From Smittium culicis (lineage: Eukaryota > Kickxellomycota > Harpellomycetes > Harpellales > Legeriomycetaceae): 12,642 nucleotides of DNA. Below the pieces are notes generated by a model. It did not search any database, had not been told where the DNA came from, and saw nothing but the letters and a program-made list of their open reading frames with translations. Positions 1-7,841 of the stretch are shown here, piece after piece. The first letter of the stretch is position 1. Each line of letters opens with the position of its first letter. The stretch covers positions 1 to 12,642 of the forward strand of contig LSSN01001474.1 of NCBI GenBank assembly GCA_001970855.1. The letters are read 5' to 3'. Position numbers and translations under genes: made by a program.

Positions 1-642
1 TATACTAGTTTATAAATAATGACTTGGTCGAACTATGTATATTTTGTTGTTTTTTGGAGGTAAAAAAAAAAGTACTTACACTGACTGAAAAAGGAGGAAA
101 CCAAATATTACTCTATAATTTTGGATGAATACAAACTTTATTTTCTGATTCATCTAATTTTTTTTGCCTTTTTTTTTCCTGTAAAAAAAAAATAATTCAC
201 AGATTCAATTGAGATTATTTTTATTTGCGTTTTACTTAATAATACATTTTTATTGGATAATTTTGATCAAACTGGGGATTTATTTGTATCTAGCCAGTTA
301 TTTAATGGTACTTGTTTAAATTTATATAATTTATGTATAGACTAATAAAACGCAGTCAGTATAAGGGATAATATCAATTGGAAGCATCTATTGGATAAAT
401 AAGCTGAGTGAAAATAAAAATTAAATTAGATATAAATTACTGAAAAAATAAGCGAAATGTTGAAAAAGAGAAGAAATACATGCAAGAATTAAGTTCGATT
501 ATTGAGTTTTTGAAGAGCTTAATGTAAAAGTTGGTACAGAAAAATAGAAGGGCTGCGAATAAAAAAATACATTAAGAGAAAATGAATTATATACTAAAAA
601 TGGATATTAGAGTTAAATTAAGAGTTTTTATGGTTCCGAATG
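1..642. other. Non-coding region downstream of VPS29
   Basis: This AT-rich stretch lies 3' of the minus-strand VPS29 gene and should include its 3' untranslated region. It holds many A and T runs and a 7-bp inverted repeat (GATGAAT at 124-130 with ATTCATC at 148-154), which is weak at this composition. The string TATTGGATAA occurs at 251-260 and again, preceded by C, at 389-398. I see no long open frame, RNA gene or convincing poly(A) signal close to the VPS29 stop. Confidence 0.6.
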
Positions 643-1451
643 CTATTTTGAATATTCAAATCTGTCTATTCTAACTTCGTCGTTAACTAGCTGGTAAACA
701 TAAGCAGTGATGTGGTCGTGGTTGATATCCATGAGAACAAAAGAGGGGGTTGGGTTCATTTCATAGGCGCTGAATGCACCAGTGGCACTTCCGGGATTTA
801 TAAAGAAACGGTTATCTTCCTCGTTTGCTTCAAATCTGTGGGTGTTACCAGAACACAGTACGTCAACACCCATGTGCCTGGCGACAGAGACCAAGGTGTC
901 GACATCGCCGTTCCCGGGGACTAGTTGATGTCCGTGTATAATTCCGACTTTAAAGTCTTCTATTTGGATAATTTTAGAGGAAGGGTAAGATGAGGAAACT
1001 TTGGGGCTTTTGGCAATGTTTTGTTCAGCACTCGAGTCGTTCTTTGAGAAAGAACCCAAGTAATACTCGTCGTAATCACCCAAGACCATTTCTATATCTG
1101 GGCATATAGCCTTTAAGTAATTGTATGATGCTTGATCACAGGCATTTCCGGTACAGATTATTTTTTGAATTTTTCCTGGCACCTAATAAGAATGTTTTTG
1201 TTTTTTTTAGGATGAGTATATGTAGGTATGCGAATGTATTTAAAATATGTCTGTAGGATAAAATATTGCTCCATACCAGTAGCTTTCTGAACTTTTCGTG
1301 CAAGTTGGTTGCGCGCTGTGGTATATGAAGATCCCCGATAACTAAAACTAGCTTTTATATATAATACATAGAGGGTGAGTTATAGAATTAATCGAGGCGA
1401 AAAAAAGGTGATAGAGATTTATAATAGAGAAAAACTAAAAGTAGATACCAT
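643..1451 (-). CDS. VPS29: VPS29, retromer subunit (three coding exons)
   Basis: VPS29 is the metallophosphoesterase-fold scaffold of retromer, which binds VPS35 on endosomes and supports cargo recycling to the Golgi. Coding exons are 1451-1449 (ATG only), 1351-1277 and 1182-643. The introns are 1448-1352 (97 bp, GTATCT...AAAAG) and 1276-1183 (94 bp, GTATGG...ATTAG), both phase 0. The product is 205 residues against 182 in human. It begins MLVLVIGDLHIP and carries the fold's GDLH (D8, H10), CTGN (N39), GDYDE (D62) and HGHQ (H111) motifs, then INPGSATGA and PTPSFVLMDI. The GHTH motif reads GNTH (N139). An extra segment of about 23 residues, rich in Ser, follows GDYDE, where fungal homologues are often longer. 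Position 1182 begins GTG, an internal Val codon, so an ORF starting there misses the N-terminus. The gene is divergent from RAD9. Family identity is very secure; the one-codon first exon is inferred from the perfect N-terminal fit. Confidence 0.93.
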
Positions 1452-1582
1452 TATTAGAGTCGATTAGTTTTGTTTAGTGATATTTATTCAAGTTACAGCT
1501 CCTAGCAAACACTTTCTGAAAGCTTAATTTTCTGGTATGTTTAAAGCGCTATTGTTTTTACTATAGCTGCTTAATACTAAGC

Positions 1583-1910
1583 CCAATTTTTCAGTATCAA
1601 ATGAATAGCTAAATTCCATTTAAACTCGGTTTTTTACATAGCTTGTTTCTGGCTCTGCATTTTCAACTCTACTCACTTTTTGCCAATCACTAATAATATC
1701 ATGAAAATAAAAAAATCAGCCCAATAGCTGGGTTTATTTTTCCTTTTCTTTACATCTTGCCAATAACTTTGATTCATTATTTTCTAGAAGAAATTATTGA
1801 AGTTTGAGGCCAATAGCTGCTAAACACTATTGGTTCATACTACACACTAATATATAGTCCAGCGATTGGGGTTATACGCTCCATCTATTGGTCAAATCTT
1901 TCTAGCCAAT
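1583..1910. promoter_or_regulatory. Cluster of nine CCAAT boxes
   Basis: CCAAT occurs on the plus strand at 1583, 1683, 1721, 1760, 1810 and 1906, and on the minus strand (ATTGG) at 1829, 1865 and 1887. Five copies extend to CCAAT-[AC]-[AG]-CT (1683, 1721, 1760, 1810 and the minus-strand copy at 1865), and CCAATAGCTG is repeated exactly at 1721 and 1810. At roughly 65-70% AT, fewer than one CCAAT per 328 bp would be expected on both strands together. CCAAT is the known target of the HAP/NF-Y complex in fungi and other eukaryotes. The cluster lies 132-459 bp upstream of the VPS29 ATG and over 900 bp from the RAD9 ATG, so it more likely serves VPS29. Function is inferred. Confidence 0.6.
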
Positions 1911-1954
1911 ACATACATTATTGCTATTATAGGTTAGGCAGCTTCATTTTATAC

Positions 1955-1997
1955 AATAAGCCTATGCTGACGAAAATATGTTCGTCTTATTCTTATT
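1955..1997. repeat. Small perfect hairpin with outer arms
   Basis: GACGAA (1969-1974) and TTCGTC (1981-1986) form a perfect 6-bp stem around a six-base loop. Outside it, AATAAG (1955-1960) can pair with CTTATT (1992-1997). It lies in the promoter region just past the CCAAT cluster. The stem is short and may be chance; no role is assigned. Confidence 0.3.
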
Positions 1998-2476
1998 GCC
2001 AGTAACTTCCTTATACCAACAGACTCTCTAAAACATACACAGACAGATTCCCTTATACATACCCAAACAATTATTCTACCACATACGCATGCTCTATATC
2101 TTGGTTTTCTATCTTTTATAGTAAGTTGTTATCGGCTGATCTTACTCTTTGTATATGAGACAGAAAACCTGGTGTATATTGACCTAAATTGAAATCTACT
2201 TTCATTCATATAAATGGTATATTCCTGGGGAAAGCGAAACTTTTTTTTCTTAGATATTCTATTTGCTTTTATTAGACAAAAAAAATGGTTGTATCAAGTA
2301 AACCATTCGATGATAAACTCTAAATTGAATTATAATTAAAAGTAATTCTGCGAAGAGGAAAAACTTGATAGGAAAAGTTCCGCTCCTCGAAATGACCTCC
2401 CAAATTAATCGCCAAAACTATGGCTCATAAATCTGTTGATCAAAAATAAACATTAAAAATCGTTTTCTGTAAATTA

Positions 2477-2484
2477 TTCGCGAA
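2477..2484. promoter_or_regulatory. TTCGCGAA palindrome, possible G1/S-type site
   Basis: TTCGCGAA is a perfect palindrome 344 bp upstream of the RAD9 start codon, and CGCGAAA reads from 2479 to 2485. CGCGAAA fits the fungal SBF (SCB-type) consensus and resembles E2F sites, which drive genes at the G1/S transition. A checkpoint-clamp gene would be a sensible target. The motif is a single short match, so regulation is only suggested. Confidence 0.3.
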
Positions 2485-2526
2485 ATTTTGGACTAGTAAA
2501 GTCGCTGATTCTCTTTGCATCCTTCT

Positions 2527-2577
2527 ATTGGCTCCCCCAGAGCTTTTAAATTGCTGCGGCCTCGTGTTATTTCCAAT
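2527..2577. promoter_or_regulatory. RAD9-proximal pair of CCAAT boxes
   Basis: ATTGG at 2527-2531 (reverse-complement context GAGCCAATAGA) and CCAAT at 2573-2577 lie about 250-300 bp upstream of the RAD9 ATG. The first resembles the CCAATAG form of the distal cluster. They are plausible RAD9 promoter elements for a HAP/NF-Y type factor. Confidence 0.35.
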
Positions 2578-2705
2578 TGCACATATTTTCTTACACTACC
2601 ACACCTTTTTACGCTTCTTCACACATCTTACCTTTTGACACCATTTCATTACTGCTGTATTTTATTACTTGTTAATCTGCAACTTTAAACAGAAAGCAAA
2701 GAAAA

Positions 2706-2735
2706 ATGAACCGCTCATTTTCACCGTCACAATAA
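2706..2735 (+). CDS. Possible upstream ORF in RAD9 leader (MNRSFSPSQ)
   Basis: A nine-codon ORF starts at ATG 2706 in a good A-rich context (GAAAAATGA) and stops at TAA 2733-2735, 92 bp before the RAD9 start codon. If the RAD9 transcript starts upstream of 2706, ribosomes would meet this ATG first, which could lower RAD9 translation. The transcription start is not known, so the ORF may not be transcribed at all. Confidence 0.25.
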   Translation: MNRSFSPSQ

Positions 2736-2827
2736 AAAACTCTAAATCAAAGCGAATTGTTCTCCTACACCACAATACCACCCTTATCATCCCAGAATAA
2801 GACTATTTGTTTTCTATAATACAAAAC

Positions 2828-5744
2828 ATGGACTTTCAAATACCCTCAGACTCGATTAAAAGTATTTCATATCTCCACTTCCTTAAATACAATTTCTCCG
2901 ATTCCTTCTTACTTTCCTTACTTCACATATATATAATTACTTCAAGTCCTTCTTCCTTACCATTTCATTCTAAAATATAGCTTTCTCCAAGGCCCTCCAG
3001 TGCTTAAGTCGCTTCGGAGAAGATGTTTATTTTGAAGCCAAAGAAGACCAAGTAGCTACATTTACTATACCTTATTTGCTACAACTTTATTTATAATTTT
3101 TGCGATTACAACCATATTTACCTTCCCCTCATCTCTTTTGAAATTTATAGCTCGAATTAATAAGTATAAATAGCTCTAAAAGCGCTTATGGCTCTATTTG
3201 CTTCTCCAGCTTGTTTTTCGAGACTTACTACGTTTCTCCCAACTTAATGGACGGCAAAGATCCCGCCCTGAGATTTAAAGTTCTTTGCAAAGTAGGTTTA
3301 AAACTTCATTTATTCTTCATTACTCTTTCCTATTTTTATTTATTTTTGACTCGATCTTTTCATCTCTATTTGGGGTTTTGTAGCCTTTAATGGGTACATT
3401 TAAGCAACGAGGTACCTCTCCTGATAAAGCTGTCGAAAAATGCGTTGTTAAAATAGAAGAAAATAGCTATAATCGCTCCTCAATTCAAAAAGACTCTGCT
3501 GGAAAAGACGTCTCTTTTGAATGCCGATTAGTAGTTTCTATATTCCAAAAGGCTGGCGTCGTTAAAACTTATAAAATGATCTTTGAGCAAACTGACACCC
3601 TCCATGCTGTTTATGATAAATCTGCCTGCTCAAATAGATTTGTTATTGATCCCAAACTGCTAAAAGATACAATTAACCATTTTCCTAGACAACTCGACGA
3701 AATATCCTTTTTGACAACAGAAAAGAACGTCTTAATTAGAAGTTGGGCTAGTGGGGCTTTAATTTCCGACTCAAATATGACCTATCGCGATAACCAAGCT
3801 AATACCGCAAATCGTGGAATTTTTGGAGCTAATGGATCTTTAGGTAAAAATTCACACTCTTTTTTTTATTTATCCTCATTAAGCTAACCCTATATCACAT
3901 ACCCTATTTAACATGTCATAATAGCTGGAGATTCTAATAGAACTATGCAAACCGAACTAATTATGGAATCTGAAGAATTCGACCTTTTTGTGATTGAAAC
4001 CAACCAAAAATCCCAAACCCAAAACCCCAGCCTTGATGATTTTCTTTTTACTGAACTCACCTTTGGATTAAGAGAATTTAAATCTATTCTTCAATACGCT
4101 GAAGCTGCAAATGCCCCGCTACAAGCTTTTTTTGATAATGGCGGGGACCCTATCTTAATATCCATCTCTGAAGACCAATTTGATTTAAACTCAAAGCTTA
4201 ACGCAAACACTACAAGGCCTAGAAAAAAGAAAAGACCTGAAAACAACAGCTATGGCTACAACAGCTCCCACAACTCTAATATATCTGGCTTCTCTTCAAA
4301 GGAAATAAATATCGACGGAGTAAACGCCGAATTCGTTTTAGCTACCGTATCTGACTCTACCTTATCCAATCAGCATACCTCTCAAAGCTCACTACAATCA
4401 ATAAAAAGAATTGTTAAACAGTACACCGAATCTCAGCTCGCTTCTCAAAAAAGATCTCAACCAAACGATGATAAATTTGCAAACGGCAATTTTTCTCAAA
4501 CTCAAACCCAAACGCAGCCACTATCGCCCACAACAAAGAACGAAAAAGCTATTTCTCAAACATCTCAATCTTCTCACTTATTAGAAAACATATTCAACCC
4601 AAACCTAGACAACAGCCAATCCAGCAATAACCATAACGCATTTGATCCATCTCTGGGTGATAAAGAAAGTACTCGCAAAATCTCTATTCAAAAGCTTGTT
4701 GACTTAAAAAGTAGATTCAAATCTGCAGCTGATGAACAAGTATCATCTAAAATCCTCAACACTAATTCCCGCGCTAATAATATCACTAATATAATCGACT
4801 CTTTTAGAAACAATCCCCGACCATCCTCTACTAGTAAGGATCCTTTAGAAATTGATACCTCTAATAATCTTCCTGAAAACCCCCTCCTAATCGACCAGCC
4901 CGTTTTTATAAATCATAATGTGAAAATCTTAGATAAAGGCAGCAACCTAAATAGCCCACCAATTTCTAAAAGCTTACCAAACACTAACCAAGACTACAGC
5001 AGTGATTTCAGCTTGATTAACAACAACATTGATAGCGAAAACATGGAAGACGCAAATGATTCCATGCTACGAACACCCAACTCTCTTAACCCCAACTATA
5101 GGGAATATGATAATAATTATACCTCCATCAATGCTTCAGTCAGCAATATGGATGGCCGAGAGTTGGATGTGCCCAAAAACACTGATTCATTAGCTCGTAA
5201 TATACAAGACAACATACCCTACAATTTACCACAAAAAAACATTGATCAAAACACTGACGCTAATACAAGTAGTCAATTAAATACCACTAACGTTTTGAAA
5301 CGCCCAATTCTACTTAAAAAAGGTGGAAATAGTATTATCTTATCAGACAGTCCTGAGCCTCAACCCACTGACTTATCTAAAATCACGCATGAAAATATCA
5401 ACCTTACTACAAATTTACCTATAAATATTGCCAAAAACAACGACAACAACAATAACCACATCTCAAAAAATCAAAATGTTACTAAAAAGAAGACTACTTT
5501 TACTATTTTCGGCTCTGATCATTCGTCTTCCGCTGGTAATCTCTCGGACTCGGACGATGACTTCGATAGTGATCTAGGTGCAACCCCTCCGAGCTCAAAA
5601 CAAGTAAACTTTTCCACTCTTTTATTTATTTATCCTCTCTAAATATATCAATACTTATTCAAAAAATTAAAATTTAAAATAGCACTCCTATAAATTCTAT
5701 TTTTCAATAAAAATACATTCTCATAGATAAAATCGCTGTTTTAG
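2828..5744 (+). CDS. RAD9: RAD9, 9-1-1 checkpoint clamp subunit (six exons)
   Basis: Rad9 forms a PCNA-like ring with Hus1 and Rad1 that marks DNA damage and activates the ATR-family kinase. Exons are 2828-2861, 2981-3051, 3151-3291, 3384-3843, 3925-5603 and 5727-5744. The five introns are 119, 99, 92, 81 and 123 bp; all start GTA and end TAG. The coding sum is 2403 bases, an exact frame for 800 residues. N-terminal matches to the family include CLSRFGEDVYFEA (19-31), INSSKSAY (41-48), SLFFETY (55-61), AVEKC (98-102), LHAVYD (155-160) and NVLIRSW (197-203). The second clamp lobe has GLREFKSILQYAEAAN (283-298) and FVLATVSD (372-379). Roughly 420 residues of Ser/Asn/Gln-rich, probably disordered tail follow, ending in an acidic Ser-Asp patch (776-785), then TPPSSKQ and the tiny exon IKSLF. 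This matches the human tail motif TPPPKKFRSLFFG. A loop in the second lobe carries the basic string RPRKKKRP (333-340). ATGs at 3390 and 3945 are internal codons. Confidence 0.93.
5604..5726 (+). other. RAD9: Last RAD9 intron before a six-codon exon
   Basis: The donor CAA|GTAAAC and acceptor CATAG|ATA are both phase 0. Reading through the donor instead gives a short tail ending at a TAA around 5640. Splicing gives IKSLF and a stop, which restores the conserved Rad9 C-terminal pattern (TPP, basic residue, SLF). A pyrimidine-rich stretch (5610-5640) follows the donor. Confidence 0.8.
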
Positions 5745-5816
5745 ACCACTCTCCTTATTTCTCTCCTATTTTTAATCCAAATCCGTTTTCTCCTCCCTCC
5801 CCGTACCAACACCTTT

Positions 5817-5822
5817 AATAAA
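5817..5822 (+). terminator. Candidate RAD9 poly(A) signal (AATAAA)
   Basis: AATAAA lies 73 bp after the RAD9 stop codon and follows a C/T-rich stretch (5745-5813). It is the nearest canonical signal downstream of the gene. AATAAA is common by chance in DNA this AT-rich, so the assignment rests on position. Confidence 0.45.
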
Positions 5823-6410
5823 AAAATAACATATAAATTTTCCAGAATCAGTTATAAATTAAATATAAAAAAAAATCACTTATAATTTATGCTTTTAATA
5901 ACCCACTGCCAACAACCTTAGATTCCATCACCACGCTCATCCCTCTTCACGATTATATTCTTTTTATAATAGAAATTAGTGCTTATGTTGAATTAATATT
6001 ACTATTTCCCTTTCCCGAATATAGTTTATTCAAATTTGTACCAGAAATAATTTAATTCTCAGCTTGTATTCTGTAGTTCATAACATCTGAAACACATTAA
6101 AATTCGTAACTCTTTAATCGTAACATTATGCTAGTTTTCTACAAGATTTACTCTCCTTTTAATTCCTGGAATTTTTCCTGTTGCGCTTAAAATCATTTAT
6201 ATATTATAAAATTAATTTTTCTCAACCAATTATATTTTCTCATCACAAGAAATGGTTTTTTTTATTTAAATATACACAGCCATAATAGTTTTTTCTGTTT
6301 ATACAGAACTAACGGTTATGAGAAAAAATCTCCCATTATAATTAGTAAATAAAGTCTGAAAAAAAAAATTCCAAAAAATATGAATTAATAATTGAGACCT
6401 TTATTTTTTT

Positions 6411-6587
6411 CTACATTGTATCCTCAGTCATGAGCATTGAGTATAGGAGTAAGTTTTTTGATTCAACAACTAAAAAGCAAGAAATTGGAATCCGCTGAAA
6501 AGGATCATGAAGAAAGCCATGACATGCTCTTTTGTAAAATCGCTCTTTAAAAAAAAAAATCTTTTTTCTAATAAAATTAAAATACAT
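6411..6587 (-). other. Unrecognised 58-codon frame in a complex island
   Basis: The minus strand has ATG at 6587-6585, 58 codons and TAG at 6413-6411, with AATAAA just beyond the stop. The island is clearly less AT-rich than its surroundings at 6420-6540. The later part reads like ordinary protein (for example FLHDPFQRIPISCFLVVESK), while the first 15 residues come from A/T-rich DNA. The plus strand of the same island also has open frames in two phases, one coding SAEKDHEESHDMLF, so the coding strand is not settled. It could be an exon, a gene relic or chance. I do not recognise a family. Confidence 0.25.
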
Positions 6588-6901
6588 ACGTGACTATTTT
6601 CCTGGTATTTCTGCTATATTATTTTCATAAAAGTATTGTTCAAAAATTTTCTTTTATATTTATTTTCAGTTTAGATGTGCGTGTTTCCATCTATTTTTTT
6701 TTATGCGAGTACTAATATAGCGTTAAAAAATTAATTTACCAATTCTATTTACATTTCATGTGTTGAATATTATGTATATTATCAAGATATCTTTGGTTTC
6801 TCTTCTATTGTTCTTTTGGCTCATCGTATTTAAAAAATATAGACTAAATTATATGATAATTTAATTAGCTATAAAGTATCTTGAGACATTATTTTATGAC
6901 T

Positions 6902-7045
6902 TTATAGCATTTCTATTTGTTGGATGATTTGGTACTCATCTTTTTTCGTACATATTTTTTCGCCAACAGAGCGATAGGCAATTTTGTAGAGGATATTGCT
7001 AAATTTTGTAACAGCTAGATTTTCAGCTAGCTCAATAACCCTATC
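6902..7045 (-). other. Putative terminal exon or gene relic (47 codons)
   Basis: On the minus strand an open frame runs from an acceptor-like site (TACTAAT, then ATCAAG|GAT, at about 7046) to TAA at 6904-6902. The 47 codons show a coding signature: G is at codon position 1 in 14 codons but only 5 each at positions 2 and 3. The translation looks like a helical protein end (for example IELAENLAVTKFSNILYKIA; KKDEYQIIQQIEML). The frame stays open 13 codons further upstream before a stop. I could not find a convincing preceding exon, and the plus strand is also partly open here. Family not recognised. It may be the last exon of an undetected intron-containing gene or a decayed fragment. Confidence 0.35.
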
Positions 7046-7736
7046 CTTGATATTAGTATTTTTTTTACTTAAAATTAAGTTTAATTAAATTTTTAATAGC
7101 ACTTGTTTTTTTAATGTTATTTTTATTTTTTAAATGATAAATTCATAATTAAATTTGATAATAATACTGAGTTAATTATTATTTTAACGTATCAAATTCG
7201 TTTTATTTAAATCGCTATATAAGTGTTGTAAATATATTATCGGTTATTTTGTTATTATATTTCAATTATATTTTTTCTAATTGTCGTTTTATATAAATCT
7301 ACTGCTGGATAGAATTTAAAATCAGTTTGAATTTAATTCCAAGATAATAATCTCGATCTAAATTTATACTGCTTAAATAGCATACGCAAGCTATCTTTAA
7401 TGAGAATTATACTTACTATGTTTGAAGACCTTTAAAATTTTTATTACTTTGATTTACTTATTTTTTGTAAGCCTCGATTTATTTTTATTGAATTATTTTC
7501 TTTTCGACTGTATATTTAAATTATTTAAAGTCTTGATATTATCATAAATCTTTTATTCATTTCGATTACAATACAACTTGTTTTAATATATAGTATTTTA
7601 ATCTTTTAGAAAACTGTTAGCAAATTAATAGGTAATTTTTATTGCATAACAACTCCGATTTGATTAGTCTAGTTCATATTATACCTGATATTAACTGCTT
7701 TTATCATTACTTCGACACACAATCATTTATATAACG

Positions 7737-7841
7737 TTATTTATGTGGAGAGTTTTCCTGTTCCAGAGACGTCTTTCTGCGTAAAAAAATACGTCTCTTG
7801 GGAAAATCATTCTCTTCGAATACTTTGGTAGTCAGATCTAT
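7737..7841 (-). other. Protein-like open frame overlapping a hairpin
   Basis: The minus strand encodes 34 codons ending in TAA (7739-7737), with wording such as TTKVFEENDFPKRRIF and RRKTSLEQENSPHK. The frame extends upstream through A/T-rich codons for about 18 more residues without an ATG. It is one of the least AT-rich spots in the desert. The same bases form an imperfect hairpin. The plus strand has an open frame as well. No family is recognised; an exon remnant is possible but unproven. Confidence 0.22.
7748..7814. repeat. Imperfect inverted repeat / hairpin
   Basis: AGAGACGT (7765-7772) and ACGTCTCT (7791-7798) are perfect 8-bp arms around an 18-base centre. Outer pairs are TTTTCC (7753-7758) with GGAAAA (7801-7806), and GAGA (7748-7751) with TCTC (7811-7814), separated by small internal loops. 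The G+C-bearing arms stand out in the AT-rich background. It could be a structured RNA, a transposon end or chance. No T-loop or snRNA motif is seen. Confidence 0.4.

Larger units (their letters stand above)
1452..2827. other. Divergent VPS29/RAD9 intergenic region
   Basis: These 1376 bp separate two divergent start codons and should contain both promoters. The content is a CCAAT-box cluster (1583-1910), a small hairpin (about 1955-1997), a C/A-rich stretch with few G at 1998-2090, a TTCGCGAA palindrome (2477-2484), two more CCAAT boxes (2527-2577), a pyrimidine-rich stretch around 2575-2660 that may be near the RAD9 transcription start, and a nine-residue upstream ORF (2706-2735). I found no convincing further gene in it. 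Confidence 0.7.

Noticed and set aside
712..924. Plus-strand open frame of 70 codons
   Set aside because: It is antisense to the third VPS29 exon, whose protein is clearly conserved.
3390..3887. Separate gene starting at ATG 3390
   Set aside because: The ATG is residue 85 of RAD9. Upstream exons supply the conserved clamp N-terminus, and the last residues of this frame are intron read-through.
3945..5642. Separate gene starting at ATG 3945
   Set aside because: It is residue 243 of RAD9. A phase-1 intron (3844-3924) joins it to the preceding exon, and the end beyond 5603 is intron.
6449..6454. Perfect GTAAGT donor on the plus strand
   Set aside because: No convincing acceptor and downstream exon were found, and the opposite strand has the longer frame, so it was not called as an intron.
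7815..7820. TTCGAA resembling a tRNA T-loop
   Set aside because: There is no matching T-stem, acceptor stem or internal A box nearby.
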